NCBI RefSeq assembly: GCF_042186555.1
Contig: NC_133328.1
Location: 57,955,431-58,019,430 of the forward strand
Direction of reading: 5' to 3'
Origin: Aquarana catesbeiana
Lineage: Eukaryota > Chordata > Amphibia > Anura > Ranidae
DNA: 64,000 nucleotides
The notes under the pieces: generated by a model
The model's database searches: none
Seen by the model: only the letters and a program-made list of their open reading frames with translations
What the model was told of the DNA's origin: nothing
Shown here: one piece after another, positions 41,313 to 53,384 of the stretch
Layout of the letters: each line of letters begins with the position of its first letter
Numbering within the stretch: position 1 is the first letter of the stretch
Position numbers and translations under genes: made by a program

Positions 41313-41972
41313 ATGGCCGGTGGGACAGTAGTTAACTGGTCAAGGTTGAGCATGGTTTGTTTTCTTCTAATTTCAGGTGCAGCTCCAAGTGTGGTCTGGA
41401 TTATGGGCCATTCTTATGTGTGTTGGGGGGCTCGGAGGGGAGACGCTCGACCTGAGGGTAGGCAGTTAGGCTTTGATAGACGGGAAGTGTATTTAAAATG
41501 GTTTGGTATACCAGGGATGTTGTGGGGCAGGTTGGTTCAGGAGGTACAACGATATGCAAACAGGGAGGGCCCTCCGGATGTGCTGGTAATACATGTGGGC
41601 GGCAATGATCTTGGTATTCGCTCAATGATAGACATTACGCGAGACATTAAATTTGACGTCTGGCGCTTAGTGAAGGAATTTCCAAAAATGATCATTGTCT
41701 GGTCGGACATGGTTGCCCGCATGTGTTGGAGAATGGCCAGGTCTGTGGAGGGGGTGAATAGAGCAAGGAAGAAGATCAATAGGGAAGTGAGTAAATTTGT
41801 GGTTAGTTGTGGAGGGTTGGCAATCAGGCATAGTGAACTGGAATTCGAGACATGGAGGTACTTAAGACGTGATGGGGTACATCTTAATGAGGTGGGGACG
41901 GATTTGTGGGCTTTGGGCCTACAAGACGGTATACAGCGAGCTATTCGGGTGTGGAGGAGCACCCAAGAGTAA
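41313..41972 (+). CDS. Ngaro SGNH/GDSL-type hydrolase ORF (219 aa)
   Basis: This is the last ORF of the element, predicted to be a serine esterase of the SGNH fold. Such ORFs are known in some vertebrate Ngaro elements, but their role is not established. Block I is VWIMGHSYV (Ser34), block III is VIHVGGNDLG (Gly97, Asn98), and block V is DGVHLNEVG (Asp187, His190), so the catalytic set looks complete. The ATG at 41,313 gives a hydrophobic leader (LSMVCFLLISGAA) that resembles a signal peptide. However, that stretch is encoded by a pyrimidine tract ending in TTTCAG at 41,376, so it may instead be a 3' splice site with the exon starting at 41,377. The ORF ends 20 bp before repeat B1. Confidence 0.9.
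   Translation: MAGGTVVNWSRLSMVCFLLISGAAPSVVWIMGHSYVCWGARRGDARPEGRQLGFDRREVYLKWFGIPGMLWGRLVQEVQRYANREGPPDVLVIHVGGNDLGIRSMIDITRDIKFDVWRLVKEFPKMIIVWSDMVARMCWRMARSVEGVNRARKKINREVSKFVVSCGGLAIRHSELEFETWRYLRRDGVHLNEVGTDLWALGLQDGIQRAIRVWRSTQE
41357..41376 (+). promoter_or_regulatory. Candidate 3' splice site before the SGNH domain
   Basis: A T/C-rich tract ends TTCTAATTTCAG, immediately followed by GTGCAGCTCC and, five codons later, the SGNH block I. A GTTAACT sequence about 40 nt upstream could serve as branch point. The position suggests the hydrolase could be translated from a spliced RNA. Not demonstrated. Confidence 0.45.
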
Positions 41973-41992
41973 GGTATTACTATTGGGATGCT

Positions 41993-42450
41993 GTGGCGGG
42001 CGTTGGTCTGGGCAAGGGAAGGAAGATGGCTAAAAAGTAAGAGTGGGGATCCAACGTTGATATGGGTCCGGAGGTTTTTTGGTTCCCGGTTAGCCGGGAA
42101 GTGATATGGGGCACTGCAGTCACGGCAGTCTCTGAGCCAGCTTGTCGGCTTGAGGCCTATTGGAGATTTTTGGTTTAGGGCTGCAGTGCTATAGTTGTTA
42201 TGGCCATCAGATGGATTTGTTAAAGCTATTGCTCAGACCAACGTTCTTTTTTGATCCAGGTTGCATAACAGATGTTTGTTTTTCTCGATGACGGAAGTTT
42301 TATATTTTTGATATATAATTTTATATTAAGTTAATAAAGTAGGCTGCTACGGCCTTTGTTTTATACTCCAGAAGCTGGTGTGGTCTCATTATTGGGAATA
42401 GGAGTATAATGGTTGGGTAATGTTTAATAGGCATCTGTTATCCAATAGTC
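41993..42450 (+). repeat. Ngaro split direct repeat B1
   Basis: 458 bp, repeated as B2 (42,727-43,184) with one difference noticed (GGGTCCGG here, GGGTCTGG in B2). It starts 20 bp after the SGNH stop and abuts A2 directly. It contains AATAAA at 42,333-42,338, a likely polyadenylation signal. Confidence 0.95.
42333..42338 (+). terminator. Polyadenylation signal (AATAAA) in Ngaro B1
   Basis: AATAAA is followed within 30 bp by a T-rich stretch (GGCCTTTGTTTTATAC). The copy in B2 is at 43,067-43,072. Either could end the genomic RNA. Confidence 0.55.
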
Positions 42451-42632
42451 AAGAAAAGCCTGGAGCAACAGCATGCAATGCTGTAGGCAAAGGGCGAACA
42501 TGACAGTGGGAACAGGGTAAGGGTTAATGATAGAGGGTTATGGTGGAGCCGAGGGGGAGGGAGAATTAGGGGAGGGGACAGTTAAAAGGGCTTCCCGCTC
42601 TGGGAGGGACAGCAGAAGATCGTGGAAAGTTC
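42451..42632 (+). repeat. Ngaro split direct repeat A2
   Basis: 182 bp, joined head-on to B1 at CCAATAGTC|AAGAAAAGCC. In DIRS-order elements this internal B1-A2 junction is thought to template completion of the element ends through a circular intermediate. The 7-bp palindrome of A1 is repeated at 42,468-42,484. Confidence 0.95.
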
Positions 42633-42726
42633 CCGCCCACCCTCCCTAGGAATAGAATATGTTATTGTCGTAGGGTTTGTGGTTTTTCTTTTGTCAACAG
42701 GTGAAAGAAGAGAGATTGTCGTGGCA
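42633..42726 (+). other. Ngaro 94-bp spacer between A2 and B2
   Basis: This unique sequence occurs once in the element. It contains a T-rich stretch ending TTGTCAACAG that resembles a splice acceptor. No coding potential is seen. Confidence 0.7.
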
Positions 42727-43184
42727 GTGGCGGGCGTTGGTCTGGGCAAGGGAAGGAAGATGGCTAAAAAGTAAGAGTGGGGATCCAACGTTGATATGGG
42801 TCTGGAGGTTTTTTGGTTCCCGGTTAGCCGGGAAGTGATATGGGGCACTGCAGTCACGGCAGTCTCTGAGCCAGCTTGTCGGCTTGAGGCCTATTGGAGA
42901 TTTTTGGTTTAGGGCTGCAGTGCTATAGTTGTTATGGCCATCAGATGGATTTGTTAAAGCTATTGCTCAGACCAACGTTCTTTTTTGATCCAGGTTGCAT
43001 AACAGATGTTTGTTTTTCTCGATGACGGAAGTTTTATATTTTTGATATATAATTTTATATTAAGTTAATAAAGTAGGCTGCTACGGCCTTTGTTTTATAC
43101 TCCAGAAGCTGGTGTGGTCTCATTATTGGGAATAGGAGTATAATGGTTGGGTAATGTTTAATAGGCATCTGTTATCCAATAGTC
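42727..43184 (+). repeat. Ngaro split direct repeat B2
   Basis: The 458-bp terminal copy of B1. It ends TTATCCAATAGTC exactly at the junction with the satellite (ATGCTGGAATGG). It carries the second AATAAA at 43,067-43,072. Confidence 0.95.
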
Positions 43185-46100
43185 ATGCTGGAATGGAAAA
43201 AGATGTTAGTATGGTGGATCGCAGTCTTGTTCCGTGTGGGGACTAAGCCTCTAACCCAATAGCAGCAAGTAGGTGAAGCCGAATTTAATCGACGATCCTA
43301 CAAGGCCGAGCAGAGGGTACCCCACAGGGACCAAGTGGCTTGGGCAGATCAAAATGCCTATCAACATCCCAGCTGGGCAGCAGAGACACCCCTAAGGGCT
43401 AAAGTCGACGTGACACTTGATCATGGCCAAAACGGCAGCGAAGCGATAATGCTGGAATGGAAAAAGATGTTAGTAGGGTGGATCGCAGTCTCGTTCCGTG
43501 TGGGGACTAAGCATCTAACCCAATAGCAGCAAGTAGGTGAAGCCAAATTTAATCGACGATCCTACAAGGCCAAGCAGAGGGTACCCCACAGGAAACAAGT
43601 GGCTTGGGCAGATCAAAGTGCCTATCAACGTCCCAGTTTGGCAGCAGGGACACCCCTAAGGGCTAAAGTCGACGTGACACTTGATCATGGCCAACAAGGC
43701 CGAGAAGCGATAATGCTGGAATGGAAAAAGATGTTAGTAGGGTGGATCGCAGTCTCGTTCCGTGTGGGGACTAAGCCTCTAACCCAATAGCAGCAAGTAG
43801 GTGAAGCCGAATTTAATCGACGATCCTACAAGGCCGAGCAGAGGGTACCCCACAGGGACCAAGTGGCTTGGGCAGATCAAAGTGCCTATCAACGTCCCAG
43901 CTTGGCAGCAGGGACACCCCTAAGGGCTAAAGTCGACGTGACTCTTGATCATGGCCAACAAGGCCGAGAAGCGATAATGCTGGAATGGCAAAAGAGGATA
44001 GTAGGGTGGATCGCAGTCTCGTTCCATGTGGGGACTAAGCCTCTAACCCAATAGCAGCAAGTAGGTGAAGCCAAATTTAATCGACGATCCTACAAGGCCA
44101 AGCAGAGGGTACTCCACAGGGACCAAGTGGCTTGGGCAGATCAAAATGCCTATCAACGTCCCAGCTGGGCAGCAGGGACACCCCTAAGGGCTAAAGTCAA
44201 CGTGACACTTGATCATGGCCAAAACGGCAGCGAAGCGATAATGCTGGAATGGAAAAAGATGTTAGTAGGGTGGATCGCAGTCTCGTTCCATGTGGGGACT
44301 AAGCCTCTAACCCAATAGCAGCAAGTAGGTGAAGCCGAATTTAATCGACGATCCTACAAGGCCAAGCAGAGGGTACCCCACAGGGACCAAGTGGCTTGGG
44401 CAGATCAAAATGCCTATCAACGTCCCAGCTGGGCAGCAGAGACACCCCTAAAGGCTAAAATCGACGTGACACTTGATCATGGCCAACAAGGCCGAGAAGC
44501 GATAATGCTGGAATGGAAAAAGGTGAGTAAGGTGGATCGCAGTCTCTTTCCTTGTAGGGACTAAGCCTCTAACCCAATAGCAGCAAGTTGGTGAAGCCGA
44601 ATTTAATCGACGATCCTACAAGGCCAAGCAGAGGGTACCCCACAGGGACCAAGTGGCTTGGGCAGATCAAAATGCCTATCAACGTCCCAGCTAGCCAGCA
44701 GGGACACCCCTAGGGGATAAAGTGGACGTGACACTTGATCATGGCCAACAAGGCCGAGAAGCGATAATGCTGGAATGGAAAAAGGTGAGTAAGGTGGATC
44801 GCAGTCTCTTTCCGTGTGGGTACTAAGCCTCTAACCCAATAGCAGCAAGTAGGTGAAGCCGAATGTAATCGAAGATCCTACAAGGCCGAGCAGAGGGTAC
44901 CCCACAGGGACCAAATGGCTTGGGCAGATCAAAGTGCCTATCAACGTCCCAGCTGGGCAGAAGGGACACCCCTAAGGGCTAAAATCGACGTGACACTTGA
45001 TCATGGCCAAAAAGGCAAAGAAGCGATAATGCTGGAATGGAAAAAGATGTTAGTAGGGTGGATTGCAGTCTCGTTCCCTGTGGAGACTAAGCCTCTAACC
45101 CAATAGCAGCAAGTAGGTGAAGCCGAATTTAATCGACGATCTTACAAGGCCGAGCAGAGGGTACCCCACAGGGACCAAGTGGCTTGGGCAGATCAAAATG
45201 CCTATCAACGTCCCAGCTGGGCAGCAGAGACACCCCTAAGGGCTAAAGTCGACGTGACACTTGATCATGGCCAACAAGGCCGAGAAGCGATAATGTTGGA
45301 ATGGAAAAACGTGAGTAAGGTGGATCGCAGTCTCTTTCCGTGTGGGGACTAAGCCTCTAACCCAATAGCAGCAAGTAGGTGAAGCCGAATTTAATCGACG
45401 ATCCTACAAGGCCGAGCAGAGGGTACCCCACTGGGACCAAATGGCTTGGGCAGATCAAAGTGCCTATCAACGTCCCAGCTGGGCAGCAGGGACATCCCTA
45501 AGGGCTAAAGTCGACGGGACACTTGATCATGGCCAAAAAGGCAAAGAAGCGATAATGCTGGAATGGAAAAAGATGTTAGTAGGGTGGATCGCAGTCTCGT
45601 TCCGTGTGGGGCCTAAGCCTCTAACCCAATAGCAGCAAGTAGGTGAAGCCGAATTTAATCGACGATCCTACAACGTCAAACAGAGGGTACCCCACAGGGA
45701 CCAAGTGGCTTGGGCAGATCAAAATGCCTATCAACGTCCCAGCTAGGCAGCAGGGACACCCCTAGGGGCTAAAGTGGACGTGACACTTGATCATGGCCAA
45801 CAAGGCCGAGAAGCGATAATGCTGGAATGGAAAAAGATGTTAGTAGGGTTGATCGCAGTCTCGTTCCGTGTGGGGACTAAGCCTCTAACCCAACAGCAGC
45901 AAGTAGGTGAAGCTGAATTCAATCGACGATCCTACAAGGCCGAGCAGAGGGTACCCCACAGGGACCAAGTGGCTTGGGCAGATCAAAGTGCCTATCAACG
46001 TCCCAGCTTAGCAGCAGGGACACCCCTTAGGGCTAAAGTCGACGTGACACTTGAATATGGCCAACAAGGCCGAGAAGCGATAATGCTGGAATGGCAAAAG

Positions 46101-49100
46101 AGGTTAGTAGTGTGGATCGCAGTCTCGTTCCATGTGGGGACTAAGCCTCTATCCCAATAGCAGCAAGTAGGTGAAGCCGAATTTAATCGACGATCCTACA
46201 AGGCCGAGCAGAGGGTACCCCACAGGGGCCAAGTGGCTTGGGCAGATCAAAATGCCTATCAACGTCCCAGCTGGGCAGCAGAGACACCCCTAAGGGCTAA
46301 AGTCGACGTGACACTTGATCATGGCCAACAAGGCCAAGAAGCGATAATGCTGGAATGGAAAAAGGTGAGTAAGGTGGATCGCAGTCTCTATCCTTGTGGG
46401 GACTAAGCCTCTAACCCAATAGCAGCAAGTAGGTGAAGCCGAATTTAATTGACGATTCTACAAGGCCGAGCAGAGGGTACCCCTCAGGGACCAAATTGCT
46501 TGGGCAGATCAAAGTGCCTATCAACGTCCCAGCTGGGCAGCAGGGACACCCCTAAGGGCTAAAGTCGACGTGACACTTGATCATGGCCAAAGCGGCAGAG
46601 AAGCTATAATGCTGGAATGGAAAAAGATGTTAGTAGGGTGGATCGCAGTCTCGTTCCGTGTGGGGACAAAGCCTCTAACCCAATAGCAGCAAGTAGGTGA
46701 AGCCAAATTTAATCGACGATCCTACAAGGCCAAGCAGAGGGTACCCCACAGGGAACAAGTGGCTTGGGCAGATCAAAGTGCCTATCAACGTCCCAGTTTG
46801 GCAGCAGGGATACCCCTAAGGGCTAAAGTCGACGTGACACTTGATCATGGCCAACAAGGCCGAGAAGCGATAATGCTGGAATGGCAAAAGAGGTTAGTAG
46901 GGTGGATCGCAGTCTCGTTCCATGTGGGGACTAAGCCTCTAACCCAATAGCAGCAAGTAGGTGAAGCCGAATTTAATCGACGATCCTACAAGGCCGAGCA
47001 GAGGGTACCCCACAGGGACCAAGTGGATTGGGCAGATCAAAATGCCTATCAACGTCCCAGCTGGGAAGCAGAGACACCCCTAAGGGCTAAAGTCAACGTG
47101 ACACTTGATCATGCCCAACAAGGCCGAGAAGCGATAATGCTGGAATGGAAAAACATGTTAGTAGGGTGGATCGCAGTCTCGTTCCGTGTGGGGACTAAGC
47201 CTCTAACCTAATAGCAGCAAGTAAGTGAAGCCGAATTTAATCGACGATCCTACAAGGCCGAGCAGAGGGTACCCCACAGGGGCCAAGTGGCTTGGGCAGA
47301 TCAAAATGCCTATCAACGTCCCAGCTGGGCAGCAGAGACACCCCTAAGGGCTAAAGTCGACGTGACACTTGATCATGGCCAACAAGGCCAAGAAGCGATA
47401 ATGCTGGAATGGAAAAAGGTGAGTAAGGTGGATCGCAGTCTCTATCCTTGTGGGGACTAAGCCTCTAACCCAATAGCAGCAAGTAGGTGAAGCCGAATTT
47501 AATTGACGATTCTACAAGGCCGAGCAGAGGGTACCCCTCAGGGACCAAATTGCTTGGGCAGATCAAAGTGCCTATCAACGTCCCAGCTCGGCAGCAGGGA
47601 CACCCCTAAGGGCTAAAGTCGACGTGACACTTGATCATGGCCAAAGCGGCAGAGAAGCTATAATGCTGGAATGGAAAAAGATGTTAGTAGGGTGGATCGC
47701 AGTCTCGTTCCGTGTGGGGACAAAGCCTCTAACCCAATAGCAGCAAGTAGGTGAAGCCAAATTTAATCGACGATCCTACAAGGCCAAGCAGAGGGTACCC
47801 CACAGGGAACAAGTGGCTTGGGCAGATCAAAGTGCCTATCAACGTCCCAGTTTGGCAGCAGGGATACCCCTAAGGGCTAAAGTCGACGTGACACTTGATC
47901 ATGGCCAACAAGGCCGAGAAGCGATAATGCTGGAATGGCAAAAGAGGTTAGTAGGGTGGATCGCAGTCTCGTTCCATGTGGGGACTAAGCCTCTAACCCA
48001 ATAGCAGCAAGTAGGTGAAGCCGAATTTAATCGACGATCCTACAAGGCCGAGCAGAGGGTACCCCACAGGGACCAAGTGGATTGGGCAGATCAAAATGCC
48101 TATCAACGTCCCAGCTGGGAAGCAGAGACACCCCTAAGGGCTAAAGTCAACGTGACACTTGATCATGGCCAACAAGGCCGAGAAGCGATAATGCTGGAAT
48201 GGAAAAACATGTTAGTAGGGTGGATCGCAGTCTCGTTCCGTGTGGGGACTAAGCCTCTAACCTAATAGCAGCAAGTAAGTGAAGCCGAATTTAATCGACG
48301 ATCCTACAAGGCCGAGCAGAGGGTACCCCACAGGGACCAAGTGGCTTGGGCAGATAAAAGTGCCTATCAACGTCCCAGCTTGGCAGCAGGGACACCCCTA
48401 AGGGCTAAAGTCGACGTGACTCTTGATCATGGCCAACAAGGCCGAGAAGCGATAATGCTGGAATGGCAAAAGAGGTTAGTAGGGTGGATCGCAGTCTCGT
48501 TCCATATGGGGAATAAGCCTCTAACCCAATAGCAGCAAGTAGGTGAAGCCAAATTTAATCGACGATCCTACAAGGCCAAGCAGAGGGTACTCCACAGGGA
48601 CCAAGTGGCTTGGGCAGATCAAAATGCCTATCAACGTCCCAGCTGGGCAGCAGGGACACCCCTAAGGGCTAAAGTCAACGTGACACTTGATCATGGCCAA
48701 AACGGCAGCGAAGCGATAATGCTGGAATGGAAAAAGATGTTAGTAGGGTGGATCGCAGTCTCGTTCCATGTGGGGACTAAGCCTCTAACCCAATAGCAGC
48801 AAGTAGGTGAAGCCAAATTTAATCGACGATCCTACAAGGCCGAGCAGAGGGTACTCCACAGGGACCAAGTGGCTTGGGCAGATCAAAATGCCTATCAACG
48901 TCCCAGCTGGGCAGCAGGGACACCCCTAAGGGCTAAAGTCAACGTGACACTTGATCATGGCCAAAACGGCAGCGAAGCGATAATGCTGGAATGGAAAAAG
49001 ATGTTAGTAGGGTGGATCGCAGTCTCGTTCCATGTGGGGAATAAGCCTCTAACCCAATAGCAGCAAGTAGGTGAAGCCAAATTTAATCGACGATCCTACA

Positions 49101-51551
49101 AGGCCGAGCAGAGGGTACCCCACAGGGACCAAGTGGCTTGGGCAGATCAAAATGCCTGTCAACGTCCCAGCTGGGCAGCAGAGACATCCCTAAGGGCTAA
49201 AGTCGACGTGACACTTGATCATGGCCAACAAGGCCGAGAAGCGATAATGCTGGAATGGAAAAAGGTGAGTAAGGTGGATCACAGTCTCTTTCCGTGTGGG
49301 GACTAAGCCTCTAACCCAATAGCAGCAAGTAGGTGAAGCCGAATTTAATCGATGATCCTACAAGGCCGAGCAGAGGGTACCCCACAGGGACCAAATGGCT
49401 TGGGCAGATCAAAGTGCCTATCAACGTCCCAGCTGGGCAGAAGGGACACCCCTAAGGGCTAAAATCGACGTGACACTTGATCATGGCCAAAAAGGCAAAG
49501 AAGCGATAATGCTGGAATGGAAAAAGATGTTAGTAGGGTGGATTGCAGTCTCGTTCCCTGTGGAGACTAAGCCTCTAACCCAATAGCAGCAAGTAGGTGA
49601 AGCCAAATTTAATTGACGATCTTACAAGGCCGAGCAGAGGGTACCCCACAGGGACCAAGTGGCTTGGGCAGATCAAAATACCTATCAACGTCCCAGCTGG
49701 GCAGCAGAGACACCCCTAAGGGCTAAAGTCGACGTGACACTTGATCATGGCCAACAAGGCCGAGAAGCGATAATGTTGGAATGGAAAAACGTGAGTAAGG
49801 TGGATCGCAGTCTCTTTCCGTGTGGGGACTAAGCCTCTAACCCAATAGCAGCAAGTAGGTGAAGCCGAATTTAATCGACGATCCTACAAGGCCGAGCAGA
49901 GGGTACCCCACTGGGACCAAATGGCTTGGGCAGATCAAAGTGCCTATCAACGTCCCAGCTGGGCAGCAGGGACATCCCTAAGGGCTAAAGTCGACGGGAC
50001 ACTTGATCATGGCCAAAAAGGCAAAGAAGCGATAATGCTGGAATGGAAAAAGATGTTAGTAGGGTGGATCGCAGTCTCGTTCCGTGTGGGGCCTAAGCCT
50101 CTAACCCAATAGCAGCAAGTAGGTGAAGCCGAATTTAATCGACGATCCTACAACGTCAAACAGAGGGTACCCCACAGGGACCAAGTGGCTTGGGCAGATC
50201 AAAATGCCTATCAACGTCCCAGCTAGGCAGCAGGGACACCCCTAGGGGCTAAAGTGGACGTGACACTTGATCATGGCCAACAAGGCCGAGAAGCGATAAT
50301 GCTGGAATGGAAAAAGATGTTAGTAGGGTTGATCGCAGTCTCGTTCCGTGTGGGGACTAAGCCTCTAACCCAACAGCAGCAAGTAGGTGAAGCCGAATTC
50401 AATCGACGATCCTACAAGGCCGAGCAGAGGGTACCCCACAGGGACCAAGTGGCTTGGGCAGATCAAAGTGCCTATCAACGTCCCAGCTTAGCAGCAGGGA
50501 CACCCCTTAGGGCTAAAGTCGACGTGACACTTGAATATGGCCAACAAGGCCGAGAAGCGATAATGCTGGAATGGCAAAAGAGGTTAGTAGTGTGGATCGC
50601 AGTCTCGTTCCATGTGGGGACTAAGCCTCTATCCCAATAGCAGCAAGTAGGTGAAGCCGAATTTAATCGACGATCCTACAAGGCCGAGCAGAGGGTACCC
50701 CACAGGGGCCAAGTGGCTTGGGCAGATCAAAATGCCTATCAACGTCCCAGCTGGGCAGCAGAGACACCCCTAAGGGCTAAAGTCGACGTGACACTTGATC
50801 ATGGCCAACAAGGCCAAGAAGCGATAATGCTGGAATGGAAAAAGGTGAGTAAGGTGGATCGCAGTCTCTATCCTTGTGGGGACTAAGCCTCTAACCCAAT
50901 AGCAGCAAGTAGGTGAAGCCGAATTTAATTGACGATTCTACAAGGCCGAGCAGAGGGTACCCCTCAGGGACCAAATTGCTTGGGCAGATCAAAGTGCCTA
51001 TCAACGTCCCAGCTGGGCAGCAGGGACACCCCTAAGGGCTAAAGTCGACGTGACACTTGATCATGGCCAAAGCGGCAGAGAAGCTATAATGCTGGAATGG
51101 AAAAAGATGTTAGTAGGGTGGATCGCAGTCTCGTTCCGTGTGGGGACAAAGCCTCTAACCCAATAGCAGCAAGTAGGTGAAGCCAAATTTAATCGACGAT
51201 CCTACAAGGCCAAGCAGAGGGTACCCCACAGGGAACAAGTGGCTTGGGCAGATCAAAGTGCCTATCAACGTCCCAGTTTGGCAGCAGGGATACCCCTAAG
51301 GGCTAAAGTCGACGTGACACTTGATCATGGCCAACAAGGCCGAGAAGCGATAATGCTGGAATGGCAAAAGAGGTTAGTAGGGTGGATCGCAGTCTCGTTC
51401 CATGTGGGGACTAAGCCTCTAACCCAATAGCAGCAAGTAGGTGAAGCCGAATTTAATCGACGATCCTACAAGGCCGAGCAGAGGGTACCCCACAGGGACC
51501 AAGTGGATTGGGCAGATCAAAATGCCTATCAACGTCCCAGCTGGGAAGCAG
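43185..51551. repeat. 8,432-bp satellite duplication, copy 2 (after Ngaro)
   Basis: Together with 36,702-36,766 this forms the second copy of 28,270-36,701. It keeps the same internal 4,480-bp and 1,054-bp repeats (44,915 with 49,395, 46,759 with 47,813). Example differences between copies: 35,743-35,748 GTGGGT against GTGGAT in copy 2, and a stop-creating CTGTAATGG at 29,658 against CTGGAATGG in copy 2. Confidence 0.92.
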
Positions 51552-52292
51552 AGACACCCCTAAGGGCTAAAGTCAACGTGACACTTGATCATGCCCAACA
51601 AGGCCGAGAAGCGATAATGCTGGAATGGAAAAACATGTTAGTAGGGTGGATCGCAGTCTCGTTCCGTGTGGGGACTAAGCCTCTAACCTAATAGCAGCAA
51701 GTAAGTGAAGCCGAATTTAATCGACGATCCTACAAGGCCGAGCAGAGGGTACCCCACAGGGGCCAAGTGGCTTGGGCAGATCAAAATGCCTATCAACGTC
51801 CCAGCTGGGCAGCAGAGACACCCCTAAGGGCTAAAGTCGACGTGACACTTGATCATGGCCAACAAGGCCAAGAAGCGATAATGCTGGAATGGAAAAAGGT
51901 GAGTAAGGTGGATCGCAGTCTCTATCCTTGTGGGGACTAAGCCTCTAACCCAATAGCAGCAAGTAGGTGAAGCCGAATTTAATTGACGATTCTACAAGGC
52001 CGAGCAGAGGGTACCCCTCAGGGACCAAATTGCTTGGGCAGATCAAAGTGCCTATCAACGTCCCAGCTGGGCAGCAGGGACACCCCAAAGGGCTAAAGTC
52101 GACGTGACACTTGATCATGGCCAAAGCGGCAGAGAAGCTATAATGCTGGAATGGAAAAAGATGTTAGTAGGGTGGATCGCAGTCTCGTTCCGTGTGGGGA
52201 CAAAGCCTCTAACCCAATAGCAGCAAGTAGGTGAAGCCAAATTTAATCGACGATCCTACAAGGCCAAGCAGAGGGTACCCCACAGGGAACAA

Positions 52293-52500
52293 GTGGCTTG
52301 GGCAGATCAAAGTGCCTATCAACGTCCCAGTTTGGCAGCAGGGATACCCCTAAGGGCTAAAGTCGACGTGACACTTGATCATGGCCAACAAGGCCGAGAA
52401 GCGATAATGCTGGAATGGAAAAACATGTTAGTGGGGTGGATCGCAGTCTCGTTCCGTGTGGGGACTAAGCCTCTAACCTAATAGCAGCAAGTAAGTGAAG
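52293..52500. repeat. Chimeric monomer from loss of one monomer
   Basis: The start matches the 47,813 type (CCCAGTTTGGCAGCAGGGATA) and the end matches the next type, at 48,077 (GGAAAAACATGTTAG and CTAACCTAATAGC). From here the offset to the previous 17-monomer period drops from 4,480 to 4,216, exactly one monomer. Confidence 0.85.
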
Positions 52501-53384
52501 CCGAATTTAATCGACGATCCTACAAGGCCGAGCAGAGGGTACCCCACAGGGACCAAGTGGCTTGGGCAGATAAAAGTGCCTATCAACGTCCCAGCTTGGC
52601 AGCAGGGACACCCCTAAGGGCTAAAGTCGACGTGACTCTTGATCATGGCCAACAAGGCCGAGAAGCGATAATGCTGGAATGGCAAAAGAGGTTAGTAGGG
52701 TGGATCGCAGTCTCGTTCCATGTGGGGAATAAGCCTCTAACCCAATAGCAGCAAGTAGGTGAAGCCAAATTTAATCGACGATCCTACAAGGCCAGGCAGA
52801 GGGTACTCCACAGGGACCAAGTGGCTTGGGCAGATCAAAATGCCTATCAACGTCCCAGCTGGGCAGCAGGGACACCCCTAAGGGCTAAAGTCAACGTGAC
52901 ACTTGATCATGGCCAAAACGGCAGCGAAGCGATAATGCTGGAATGGAAAAAGATGTTAGTAGGGTGGATCGCAGTCTCGTTCCATGTGGGGACTAAGCCT
53001 CTAACCCAATAGCAGCAAGTAGGTGAAGCCAAATTTAATCGACGATCCTACAAGGCCGAGCAGAGGGTACTCCACAGGGACCAAGTGGCTTGGGCAGATC
53101 AAAATGCCTATCAACGTCCCAGCTGGGCAGCAGGGACACCCCTAAGGGCTAAAGTCAACGTGACACTTGATCATGGCCAAAACGGCAGCGAAGCGATAAT
53201 GCTGGAATGGAAAAAGATGTTAGTAGGGTGGATCGCAGTCTCGTTCCATGTGGGGAATAAGCCTCTAACCCAATAGCAGCAAGTAGGTGAAGCCAAATTT
53301 AATCGACGATCCTACAAGGCCGAGCAGAGGGTACCCCACAGGGACCAAGTGGCTTGGGCAGATCAAAATGCCTGTCAACGTCCC

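Larger units (their letters stand above)
36767..43184 (+). mobile_element. Ngaro-like (DIRS order) tyrosine-recombinase retrotransposon, complete
   Basis: The 6,418-bp element has split direct repeats in the order A1 (36,767-36,948), coding region, B1 (41,993-42,450), A2 (42,451-42,632), a 94-bp spacer and B2 (42,727-43,184). A1 and A2 are both 182 bp, B1 and B2 both 458 bp. I found one mismatch in each pair. It encodes Gag, RT-RNase H, a tyrosine recombinase and an SGNH hydrolase. There is no integrase, no protease that I recognise and no methyltransferase domain, which fits Ngaro better than DIRS1. The left junction GCGATA|AAGAAAAGCC and right junction CCAATAGTC|ATGCTGG leave the satellite GCGATAATGCTGG unduplicated, as expected for recombinase-mediated insertion. 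All ORFs are open, so it is young. Confidence 0.95.

Noticed and set aside
40416..41376. RT-SGNH fusion protein by splicing
   Set aside because: The donor and acceptor are both good, but joining them in the RT frame reads the exon out of the SGNH frame.
42582..42857. 91-codon minus-strand frame across A2, spacer and B2
   Set aside because: It spans repeat boundaries of the Ngaro element and is antisense to it. No domain is recognised.
36767..43184. Endogenous retrovirus or LTR retrotransposon
   Set aside because: There are no long terminal repeats flanking the element, no DDE integrase and no env. The split direct repeats, tyrosine recombinase and lack of target duplication identify a DIRS-order element.
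36767..43184. DIRS1-type element with methyltransferase
   Set aside because: No methyltransferase-like domain follows RNase H, and the termini are split direct repeats rather than inverted repeats, so Ngaro-like fits better.
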